The notes under the pieces were generated by a model, which had not been told where the DNA came from, did no database searches, and worked only from the letters and a program-made list of their open reading frames with translations. Below are positions 1-5,541 of a DNA stretch of 8,369 nt, piece after piece. Source of the stretch: an uncultured Verrucomicrobiae bacterium (GTDB taxonomy: Bacteria > Verrucomicrobiota > Verrucomicrobiia > Verrucomicrobiales > DEV007). The first letter of the stretch is position 1. Every line of letters begins with the position of its first letter. The translations under genes and the position numbers were made by a program. Location: contig CALDKL010000668.1 of assembly GCA_937898895.1 (NCBI GenBank), forward strand, positions 1 through 8,369, written 5' to 3'.

Positions 1-717
1 ATCGGGATCGGCTTCGCCATCCCCGCGAACATGGCCCTGAATATCGTGCAGCGGCTTCTCGATGGAGGTGGAGTGGTCAAGCGAGGATTCCTCGGTGTGT
101 TCCTCCGCGATCTCGACGCCAACATGGCGAAGGCCCTTGGCCAGAACAACACGACCGGCGTCCTCGTTGCGGAAGTCGGCGAGAAAACCCCGGCCGAGAC
201 CGCAGGCATGAAACCCGGAGATCTCATCGTCGGGTATGCCGGGAAACCTGTCGCCGACATGCAGCAGCTCCGCCTCGATATCAGCAACACCGCTCCGGGT
301 GCGGAGGTGAGTTTTGAAATCATCCGGAAGGGCAAGAAGACTGACATCAAGGTGAAACTGGGCGATCTCGAGGACAACGAACTCGCCGCAACCAAACCGG
401 GAAGACCGGGTCGCTCGCACGACGAGGATCTCATCGATGGCGTCGTGGTCGACAAGCTCGAGAAGGAAACGCGCTCCAGTCTGCAGCTCGACGACAGCGT
501 CAACGGCGTGTTGGTCAAGAGCGTGAAGGATGACTCTGCCGCTGCCGAGGCCGGACTGCGCCCCGGCATGGTCATCACCCAGATCGACCAGACCGATGTC
601 ACCTCCGTCGAGGAGGCGTCGAAGGTCGTGGGCGCATTCGGGGGCGATGTCCTCCTCGTTCAGGTCTACGCGGCGGGACGTCGTGATATCCTCGCGATTC
701 CCCTGAAGAAGGAATAA
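1..717 (+). CDS. HtrA/DegP-family serine protease, C-terminal part (two PDZ domains), 5' truncated by window edge
   Basis: The frame is open from base 1, and 238 residues are visible. They begin with IGIGFAIPAN, the segment that in Do-like proteases closes the trypsin-like protease domain after the catalytic Ser loop (GIGFAIP is typical). The His-Asp-Ser triad itself lies upstream of the window. Two PDZ domains follow. The first spans about residues 28-120, with RGFLGVFL as its carboxylate-binding-loop region and the core AGMKPGDLIVGYAGKPV. The second spans about 145-236, with the core AGLRPGMVITQIDQTDV. A charged linker (GRPGRSHDEDL) joins them. This is the usual DegP/DegQ/MucD arrangement: a periplasmic protease or chaperone in envelope protein quality control, with PDZ domains that bind unfolded C-termini. 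The gene ends with TAA. A predicted intrinsic terminator lies 105 nt downstream, inside the next ORF. The family assignment is firm, but which paralogue it is (DegP, DegQ or DegS-like) cannot be decided. Confidence 0.95.
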   Translation: MGIGFAIPANMALNIVQRLLDGGGVVKRGFLGVFLRDLDANMAKALGQNNTTGVLVAEVGEKTPAETAGMKPGDLIVGYAGKPVADMQQLRLDISNTAPGAEVSFEIIRKGKKTDIKVKLGDLEDNELAATKPGRPGRSHDEDLIDGVVVDKLEKETRSSLQLDDSVNGVLVKSVKDDSAAAEAGLRPGMVITQIDQTDVTSVEEASKVVGAFGGDVLLVQVYAAGRRDILAIPLKKE

Positions 718-734
718 TCCCCACCCCGAAAGCC

Positions 735-1178
735 GTGAGCGGCGACGAATCCAGGATTGGCATCACCCGCCTTGACCAGGCTTCCGTCGCGACTCACGGC
801 TGGCAGGTCCGCCTGCAATGGAAAGGCGTCCGGTTCGGACGCTTTTTTTCGGATTCCTCCTGGGGTGGTCGCGAGGCCGCCCTGATCTGTGCCGAGCGAT
901 ATCGGGATCGACTCCTCCTCCGCCTCGGGCGCAGCCGCGAGCGGACGGTGGCCTCGACGCGTTCCCACACGGCCCCAGCCTCGCGGAATCGCTCGGGGGT
1001 CGTCGGGGTGTCGCGCATTGTGCAACGCGGGGGAAACGGGATCGAATATCACTTCTGGCAGGCGAGCTGGACAGGGTCGGATGGGAGACGCGAGACGGTA
1101 CGGTTCTCTGTTCTCAAGCTGGGCGACGAAGTGGCGATGCGGCTGGCCTGCGAGGCGAGGAGGCGGGCGATGGAGTGA
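735..1178 (+). CDS. Small protein with two AP2/ERF-like modules, possible DNA-binding protein
   Basis: The 147-residue product begins at a GTG 17 nt after the protease stop; no strong Shine-Dalgarno sequence precedes it. Module 1 (about residues 9-60) reads GITRLD..., HGWQVRLQWKG, RFFSD, SWGGREAAL, AERYRDRL. Module 2 (about 87-146) reads SGVVGVSR, FWQASWTGSDGRRETVRFSV, then a helix LGDEVAMRLACEARRR. Each follows the AP2/ERF pattern of a three-strand sheet with W/R positions followed by an amphipathic helix, and module 2 has the classic GV(V)GVS-R...W.A.W opening. The segment between them (62-86) is Arg/Ser-rich. AP2 domains bind DNA in plant ERF factors and accompany bacterial HNH endonucleases; no HNH motif is visible here, so a bare DNA-binding role is inferred. 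Two-module AP2-like proteins of this size are, to my recollection, found in Verrucomicrobiota with no known function. Translation must pass through a strong terminator-like hairpin at codons 30-39. A downstream GTG start at V72 would leave module 2 alone, but module 1 looks too well formed to be non-coding. Confidence 0.78.
   Translation: MSGDESRIGITRLDQASVATHGWQVRLQWKGVRFGRFFSDSSWGGREAALICAERYRDRLLLRLGRSRERTVASTRSHTAPASRNRSGVVGVSRIVQRGGNGIEYHFWQASWTGSDGRRETVRFSVLKLGDEVAMRLACEARRRAME
822..849 (+). terminator. Intrinsic (rho-independent) terminator-like hairpin inside the AP2-like gene
   Basis: A perfect 7-bp GC-rich stem, GCGTCCG (826-832) and CGGACGC (836-842), closes a GTT triloop. It is followed at once by seven T residues (843-849). 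The stem can extend with a G-T pair (825/843) and three A-T pairs (822-824 with 844-846), so an A-tract faces the T-tract as in classical terminators. It lies 105 nt beyond the protease stop codon, a plausible distance for ending that transcript. It is nevertheless inside the reading frame of the AP2-like gene, where the same bases encode the conserved-looking KGVRFGRFF segment. Whether it terminates in vivo is not shown. Active translation of the AP2-like gene would tend to suppress it. Confidence 0.72.
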
Positions 1179-1199
1179 GGCGAATCAGTTGCGGAATCC

Positions 1200-1207
1200 G
1201 GAAGGGG
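1200..1207 (+). promoter_or_regulatory. Shine-Dalgarno-like GGAAGGGG, best spaced for an out-of-frame ATG at 1215
   Basis: The purine run GGAAGGGG ends 7 nt before an ATG at 1215-1217, which is ideal spacing. That ATG opens a different frame from the binding-protein gene and ends at a TGA at 1374-1376 (53 codons). The binding-protein ATG at 1225 lies 17 nt from the same purine run, which is long. Either the ribosome uses this site loosely for 1225, or the GTG at 1246 is used, or a short leader ORF exists. The sequence alone does not settle it. Confidence 0.4.
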
Positions 1208-1224
1208 TTCTACCATGACTCTGA

Positions 1225-2172
1225 ATGAAGGGCTCGGGCAGGCAGGTGAAGCGCGTCCTCGTGCTCGTGATGAGCGCTCTTCTCGTCGTGGTCGGGCAGA
1301 TTATCCCGGTGAATTCACCGGAGTATCCCCTGCGCGTGGCGGTGGGGTTGTGGCCTGGGTCGGAGTCGCTCCTTGAGGCCCAGGAGCGGGGCCTCCTACC
1401 GGAATCCGACTTTGTTTTTCTCGAGGCGACCTGGCCTTCGGCGGCCTATCGAGCCTTTGACAACGAAGCCGTTGACGCGGCGGTGCTCTCGACGGAGGAC
1501 GTGGACCGTCTCCGGGCGAGTGGCGAGGATGTCAGGATCATCTGTTTTATGGACGAGTCGGAGGGAGCGGATGCCCTCATCTCCGTGGACGGAGTCCGTT
1601 CAATCCGGGAGCTTGCAGGCAAGCGCATCGGGGTGGCGTCTCACGGTCCCGGTCATCATTTTCTGGAGGACGCGCTGGCATCCGGGGGGCTGAAAGGGGA
1701 TGATGTTGAGATTGTCACGCTGCTCGAACCGGACATCCCTGATTCTCTTGGTTCCGGTCTGGTATCTGCCGTGGTTGCGGCGGAGCCGTGGATCGAGGGG
1801 ATTCTTTCGGGAGGAGGCAGAATCCTGATGGACTCCGGTCGGGTGAAGGCGTCCTACTATCGGCTGCTCGTCGCGCGAGAGGCAGCTCTCCGGGAGAAAC
1901 GGACCGCGTTTGTGCAATTGTTGCGGGCGCATTTTGCAACCGCGCCTCTTCTGGGGGCTTTGGGCGAGGGAGGAAGCAAGGGCAAGATCCCCAAACGCCA
2001 GCGAGTATCCCCGGAATCCTTCACCGACATCATGAGTCGCATCCGCATCTTCACTCCGGAGGAGAATCTGAAGTTGATGGAATCGGATGGCATCAGCGTC
2101 GTTGGTTCAGACGAATCCGGCATGCTGAAGAAATGGGCGGATGATCGTGTGGTTCGGGAGGTGATGAGATGA
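1225..2172 (+). CDS. NMT1/SsuA-like periplasmic substrate-binding protein, first gene of a two-component operon
   Basis: The product has 315 residues. A basic N-terminus (MKGSGRQVKR) and a hydrophobic stretch (11-24) act as a signal peptide or membrane anchor; there is no lipobox Cys. The body follows the periplasmic binding protein type 2 fold of the NMT1/THI5/SsuA/NrtA group: LRVAVGLWPGSESLLEAQERGLL (about 36-58), DAAVLSTEDVDRL (84-96), then VRSIRELAGKRIGVASHGPGHHFLEDAL (about 124-151), where family members typically describe a 'd-LkGKkiav..gs..h..l..aL' second-lobe element, and SAVVAAEPWI (181-190). These proteins usually deliver taurine/sulfonates, nitrate, thiamine precursors or similar small molecules to ABC importers. 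No permease or ATPase gene is adjacent. The stop codon instead overlaps the start of a histidine kinase by 4 nt, suggesting service as a sensory ligand-binding partner. The ligand cannot be predicted. The start is uncertain: GTG at 1246 gives a shorter, more typical signal peptide (MKRVLVLVMSALLVVVG). Confidence 0.85.
   Translation: MKGSGRQVKRVLVLVMSALLVVVGQIIPVNSPEYPLRVAVGLWPGSESLLEAQERGLLPESDFVFLEATWPSAAYRAFDNEAVDAAVLSTEDVDRLRASGEDVRIICFMDESEGADALISVDGVRSIRELAGKRIGVASHGPGHHFLEDALASGGLKGDDVEIVTLLEPDIPDSLGSGLVSAVVAAEPWIEGILSGGGRILMDSGRVKASYYRLLVAREAALREKRTAFVQLLRAHFATAPLLGALGEGGSKGKIPKRQRVSPESFTDIMSRIRIFTPEENLKLMESDGISVVGSDESGMLKKWADDRVVREVMR
2157..2165 (+). promoter_or_regulatory. Strong ribosome binding site for the histidine kinase, inside the binding-protein gene
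   Basis: GGAGGTGAT matches nine consecutive positions of the canonical anti-Shine-Dalgarno complement. Its GGAGG core ends 7 nt before the kinase ATG at 2169. It lies in the last codons of the binding-protein gene, so it fixes the kinase start and supports coupled or independently efficient initiation at the ATGA overlap. It is much stronger than any site before the other genes in the window. Confidence 0.8.
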
Positions 2173-3578
2173 AGGGCTTCCGATCCATCAAGACAGTCCT
2201 TTCTCTGCTCGTTCTTCTTCTCGGACTTGGACTCATCCTCTTCAATTGGATTCGGACTCGCGAGGGATTTGTGGATCGGACCCTCGCCCGGATGGAGAGG
2301 GACGCGCAGGTCAACGGCACCCGTATCGCCGGGTTGATGCAACATTGTTTTCGCAATCACCAGCCTCGAGTCGCCGAACTGGAAATGAGTTATGCTGCGT
2401 TGTTTCCCGATCTTTCCCTGGGACTGGTCCTCGATGAATCCGGAGTGGTCCGCTACTCGACACGGCTGCGATGGCGGGGGATTCCGGTCGGCGAAACGCC
2501 CTTGGCGGTGGTTGCCTCTCCGGAGTTTCTGAAGGAGGCATCGGTCGACGGACTCATTCGGCGCGACGAGGCAAGGGGGATGGTCTACGCAATATATCCC
2601 TTCTTCACCAACTACGACACGCACGACCTGGGCCATGTGCTCCTCTCCTTCGATGCCGGGTTGGCAATGGAGCGCACACGGAAAATCGCGCTCCGCGAAT
2701 CCATCATCCGCGCCTGCTATCTTTCTGCTCTGTGCCTCCTCCTGTGGTTCGGACTGGATCTCTTTGTGACACGAAGGGTGGATCGTCTGCTCGACTTCGC
2801 CCACCGTGTCCAGGAAGGAAACACCCCGCCCATCCCCGATGAGGGAAAGGACGAAATCGGCCTGATCGCGGGCGCTTTCGGAGAATCGGTTGCAAAACTG
2901 CGCGAGACCGAGGCACAGCTCCTCGAAGCCTCCGAGGAGGAGCGGCGGCGGCTCGGGCGAGATATTCACGATGATGTCTGTCAGCGGATCGCGGCGGCGC
3001 AGTTGAAGTGTGGAGTGCTCAGCAGCATCCTGGGGCGCGAAGGGCTTCCCCATTCGGAAATGGCTGTCGAAGTGGCGAGGGAACTCCAGGAGGCGGTCAC
3101 CGTCACGCGGGGCTTTGCCCACGGACTCAGCCCGGTGCGCGTAGGGTCCGAGGGACTCGCCGTCGGGTTGAAGGAACTCGCCGCGAGCCTCCATCGATCC
3201 TTCGGTATTCGTTTCGAGGTGGAGACGGACGAGTCGGTGGCACGGCTGAGCCCGGGGGCTCAGAATCACATCTTCCGCATTCTGCAGGAGCTGATGACCA
3301 ATGCCGCGAAGCACGCCTCGCCAACGAAGGTCTCCGCAAAGGTCAAACGGAACGAACATGCCCTGATCCTGTCGGTGGAGAATGACGGGAAGTCGTTTGA
3401 CTCTACCGGGGGATACGCAGAGGGACTGGGGCTGCGTTTTGTGCAGCAGCGTGCGCGGGCGATTGGGGGAGAACTTCGATTTCTGCCGCGCGAGGGAGGC
3501 GAATCCGGAACCATCGCCATTTGCGTGAGTGAACTTCCTGAGCAACACTTTGCCGATACGACTCATCCCGATTCATGA
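2169..3578 (+). CDS. Membrane sensor histidine kinase, HisKA_3 (NarX/DesK) class
   Basis: The product has 469 residues. Transmembrane helix 1 lies at about 7-26 and helix 2 at about 178-200, enclosing an extracytoplasmic region of about 150 residues. That region has a PAS/Cache-flavoured stretch (LSLGLVLDESGVVRYST, 82-98; YAIYPFF, 140-146), a likely ligand or partner-sensing fold. A HAMP-like linker follows (about 198-250: TRRVDRLLDFAHRVQEG, then DEIGLIAGAFGESVAKL). The dimerisation and phosphotransfer domain contains EERRRLGRDIHDDVCQ with phosphoacceptor His267, in the HDxxxQ context of this class. The ATPase domain shows the N-box QELMTNAAKH (Asn378), the D-box ENDGKSF (Asp406) and the G-box GLGLRFVQQRARAIGGEL (419-436). 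All core catalytic motifs appear intact. It starts at the ATGA overlap with the binding-protein gene and ends in a second ATGA overlap with the response-regulator gene, so the three products are very probably one signalling unit. Confidence 0.95.
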   Translation: MKGFRSIKTVLSLLVLLLGLGLILFNWIRTREGFVDRTLARMERDAQVNGTRIAGLMQHCFRNHQPRVAELEMSYAALFPDLSLGLVLDESGVVRYSTRLRWRGIPVGETPLAVVASPEFLKEASVDGLIRRDEARGMVYAIYPFFTNYDTHDLGHVLLSFDAGLAMERTRKIALRESIIRACYLSALCLLLWFGLDLFVTRRVDRLLDFAHRVQEGNTPPIPDEGKDEIGLIAGAFGESVAKLRETEAQLLEASEEERRRLGRDIHDDVCQRIAAAQLKCGVLSSILGREGLPHSEMAVEVARELQEAVTVTRGFAHGLSPVRVGSEGLAVGLKELAASLHRSFGIRFEVETDESVARLSPGAQNHIFRILQELMTNAAKHASPTKVSAKVKRNEHALILSVENDGKSFDSTGGYAEGLGLRFVQQRARAIGGELRFLPREGGESGTIAICVSELPEQHFADTTHPDS

Positions 3579-4261
3579 CAGCGACCCCTCCCACCACCTC
3601 CTGCCGCGTGGCCATCGTCGACGATCATACCTTCATGCGGGAGGGGACGAAGCTGTTTGTATCGACGACACCGGGGTATGTCTGGAGCTGGGCGGCGGCG
3701 AGCGCTGCCGAGGCAATGGAGAAAATCAAACAGGACTGTCCCGATCTCCTTCTCGTCGATATTACCCTTCCGGACCGCAACGGACTGGAGTTGATCAAGG
3801 ATCTTCATGCGCTGTACCCGGACCTCGCCATGATCGTGCTCTCGATGCACGAGGAAAACCTCTTTGCGCATCGCGCCCTCAAGGCGGGCGCGAGAGGATA
3901 CCTGAGAAAGGATGCCATGCACGCCGAGTATGAGCGTGCTCTCGAGAGAGTCCGCACCGGAGGGATCTACCTGAGTGATGCGATATACGAGGAGATCGTC
4001 CTCGCCTTCGCCACCGGAGTCTCTCCTGGCGCTGCATCGGATATGCGGCTGGGAATGCTGACGGACCGCGAACTCGAAGTGTTCCAATCGATCGGTGAGG
4101 GCAAGAGCACCCACGACGTGGCCTCACTGCTGCGCATCAGTCCGAAAACGGTGGATGTGCACAAGATGAACATCCGGATCAAACTTGGTCTCGAGGATGG
4201 CTCGGCCGTGGTTCGGCGCGCGATCCAGTGGCACGAGTCACGGCGGCTCGGCGGCGGGTGA
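3575..4261 (+). CDS. NarL/FixJ-family response regulator (receiver + LuxR-type HTH)
   Basis: The product has 228 residues, the normal length for the family. In the receiver domain (about 11-125) the acidic pair is Asp16-Asp17 (VAIVDDH), the phosphoacceptor is Asp62 (LLLVDITLPDRNG), the switch Ser is Ser90 (IVLSMHEE) and the conserved Lys is Lys112 (GYLRKDA). All are present. A linker leads to a LuxR-type helix-turn-helix (about 161-220): LTDRELEVFQSIGEGKSTHDVASLLRI, SPKTVDVHKMNIRIKLGL. Phosphorylation by the upstream kinase should promote dimerisation and DNA binding. The start overlaps the kinase stop by 4 nt (ATGA) and has no clear Shine-Dalgarno sequence of its own, so translation probably depends on coupling. 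The HTH matches 'KTVDVHKMNIRIKLGL' where many relatives read 'KTVdtHr.nI..KLgl', so it looks functional. Target promoters are unknown. Confidence 0.95.
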   Translation: MTATPPTTSCRVAIVDDHTFMREGTKLFVSTTPGYVWSWAAASAAEAMEKIKQDCPDLLLVDITLPDRNGLELIKDLHALYPDLAMIVLSMHEENLFAHRALKAGARGYLRKDAMHAEYERALERVRTGGIYLSDAIYEEIVLAFATGVSPGAASDMRLGMLTDRELEVFQSIGEGKSTHDVASLLRISPKTVDVHKMNIRIKLGLEDGSAVVRRAIQWHESRRLGGG

Positions 4262-4291
4262 TGGGGCGCTTGCTTTCACAAGCAGAATCCC

Positions 4292-4314
4292 AAGGGCGAA
4301 TAAACCTTCGCCTT
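4292..4314 (+). other. Weak hairpin in the gap after the response-regulator gene
   Basis: AAGGGCGAA (4292-4300) can pair with TTCGCCTT (4307-4314) as an 8-bp stem with one bulged G and a 6-nt loop. It lies between the response-regulator stop (4261) and the ParB-like gene (4346). No T-tract follows, so it is a poor intrinsic terminator; a factor-dependent pause or no function at all is equally possible. A second tiny hairpin, GCTTG/CAAGC (4268-4283), lies just upstream. Confidence 0.3.
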
Positions 4315-4345
4315 ATGGAGTCGCGGATCGCGGAAAGGCATCATT

Positions 4346-5242
4346 GTGTTCCGTATGAATGGTTCGATGCAGTTGAACGGAAGATATCCCTTCGTAGACT
4401 TCGCGACTTGCGAACGGATCGCAGGAATCGAAACCGTCGCACTCGAGGTAACGCCGGAGATCGCGAGGCTGCTCCTCGTCCGGAACACACGAAACCGAAA
4501 AATCTCGGAGAAGGTGGTCTCGAAATATGTCGAGGAGATTCGTGCAGGCGACTGGAGACTCACTCCTTCCGGAATTGGTTTTGATTCCGATGGCGTGCTG
4601 GTGGACGGACAACATCGGCTCTCCGCCATTGTGAAGTCCGGGATCTCTGCTCCGCTCCTCGTCACGCTCGGGCTGCCGACCGCCTCCCAGGAGAAGGTTG
4701 ACCGTCAACGCCGCCGCACCCTCTTTGACGCGCTCTACTTATCAGGGCACGCTTATTCGAGGCAGGAAGTCGAGGTTGCAACTTGTCTTACGAGGATGAG
4801 GCAGGGGAGCAACAGCGGAGTGGTTCCCTCGGATTCTTTGGTGAAAAAGATTTTGCTGCGGTATCTCCGCTCGATTCGCGAGGTGCTGGTAGGGGCGGAC
4901 AAGAAAAAGCGTGGACTCAGCCAGGCCTCCTTTCTCGCGGCGGCGGTGCTCTATCATGAGATCGAGCCGGAGAATTGTATCGAGTTTCTTTCCGGAGTGC
5001 GCACTGGCGAGATGCTCACGGGCGACCATCCCGCGATGCGTCTGCGGCGTTTCCTGCTCGGCGAGACATCGATGACATCCATGCCGCGAGGCGGAGCCAA
5101 TCAGAGTTTTATCTTCCGACGAGCCCTCTACGCAATGCAAGCGCACCGCGAAGGACGCAAAATTTCCTCCCTGCGGGAGGCGGAAGGTTTTTCGGACCCT
5201 TTCCCGATGAGGAATGAGAAGAGGGAGATCGTATCCCGCTGA
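4346..5242 (+). CDS. ParB-like nuclease-fold protein (DGQHRL motif), solitary
   Basis: The product has 298 residues. The GTG start is preceded at 7 nt by GGAAAGG (4332-4338); ATGs at 4355 and 4367 are alternatives. The N-terminal half carries the ParB/sulfiredoxin-like core: RNRKISEKVVSKYVEEIRAGDW (about 50-70, the helix that precedes the motif in this group), then SGIGFDSDGVLVDGQHRLSAIVKSG (about 75-99) with the signature DGQHRL at 87-92. In ParB-superfamily proteins this motif forms a nucleotide-binding or hydrolysis pocket. VDRQRRRTLFDAL (118-130) also recurs in phage and plasmid proteins of this kind ('D.g..Rt..d.l'). The C-terminal half (about 135-298) is helical, with no motif I recognise and no obvious HTH. 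It is not a chromosome-partitioning ParB: there is no ParA neighbour and the architecture differs. Relatives are common in phages and genomic islands, so past transfer is possible, but no integrase or other phage gene is nearby. The function is unknown. Confidence 0.82.
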   Translation: MFRMNGSMQLNGRYPFVDFATCERIAGIETVALEVTPEIARLLLVRNTRNRKISEKVVSKYVEEIRAGDWRLTPSGIGFDSDGVLVDGQHRLSAIVKSGISAPLLVTLGLPTASQEKVDRQRRRTLFDALYLSGHAYSRQEVEVATCLTRMRQGSNSGVVPSDSLVKKILLRYLRSIREVLVGADKKKRGLSQASFLAAAVLYHEIEPENCIEFLSGVRTGEMLTGDHPAMRLRRFLLGETSMTSMPRGGANQSFIFRRALYAMQAHREGRKISSLREAEGFSDPFPMRNEKREIVSR

Positions 5243-5541
5243 AGGGGCCAATGATTCGGCGACTCTTCTGTCGGAGAGAACCTGGTTTCCGGTGAGGCAA
5301 ATCGAATGCGCCTCCGAAAGCTCCCCGATGGGTCGCAGGCGAGCCATGCGTCACCGTCCCTCAATTCCCCTGAGGATAAAGAATCGGTTTATCCAATGGG
5401 GTTGCTTTCCCTATTCACGATAAGGCACGCCCTTGTGGAGGCTTTGCGAAGGATTCTGCCAGACTCCGATCCATGCACCAACTTGCGGAGGACAAGAGAG
5501 CCTTCGGAAGCTCGGGCAATCAGAACAGCGACCCTTCGTGT
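5243..5541 (+). other. Intergenic region between the ParB-like and surface-protein genes
   Basis: No convincing gene is seen here. Short ORFs exist on both strands (for example + 5306-5545 and - 5128-5364), but they have no recognisable motifs and overlap neighbouring genes or each other. The strongest element is the palindrome at 5367-5401. AT content rises locally from about 5360 to 5425, the likeliest place for the surface-protein promoter. TTGCTT (5402-5407) and the nearby TATTCA (5412-5417) resemble -35 and -10 boxes, but their spacing to each other is too short to call a sigma-70 promoter. No RNA gene or riboswitch was recognised. Confidence 0.6.
5367..5401. repeat. Symmetric interrupted palindrome CCCC-N3-GGATAAA-N7-TTTATCC-N3-GGGG
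   Basis: The inner arms GGATAAA (5374-5380) and TTTATCC (5388-5394) are perfect reverse complements around a 7-nt centre. Exactly 3 nt outside each arm lie CCCC (5367-5370) and GGGG (5398-5401), which also pair. Eleven paired positions per side with identical spacers suggest a dimeric DNA-binding site. It could also be an RNA hairpin with a 3x3 internal loop. There is no T-run, so it is not a standard terminator. It sits 141 nt before the proposed start of the surface-protein gene and 125 nt after the ParB-like stop codon. Confidence 0.5.

Noticed and set aside
818..1228. 136-codon + strand frame overlapping the AP2-like gene
   Set aside because: It has no recognisable domain, while the overlapping frame 735-1178 gives two AP2-like modules. 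It is treated as a shadow.
1857..3566. 569-codon open frame on the minus strand
   Set aside because: It lies exactly antisense to the histidine kinase and the end of the binding-protein gene, which have intact family motifs. The minus-strand protein is rich in Arg, His, Pro and Ser with no motif, as expected for a shadow of a GC-rich coding strand.
4228..4584. 118-codon + strand frame bridging the response-regulator and ParB-like genes
   Set aside because: It overlaps both genes out of frame, and its translation is Arg-rich without any motif. The ParB-like frame, with DGQHRL, explains the region.
5166..5192. Hairpin CCTCCC-TGC-GGGAGG followed by a T5 run, possible terminator for the ParB-like gene
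   Set aside because: The T-run begins 7 nt after the stem rather than directly, and the whole element lies inside the coding sequence about 50 nt before the stop codon. The bases are accounted for by the protein.
4346..5242. Chromosome-partitioning ParB with a nearby origin
   Set aside because: There is no ParA gene, no parS-like 16-bp palindrome and no central HTH of true ParB. Only the nuclease-fold core is shared.
5402..5417. TTGCTT and TATTCA as a sigma-70 promoter for the surface-protein gene
   Set aside because: The spacer between the two boxes is only 4 nt, instead of about 17. Neither box alone is strong enough to call.
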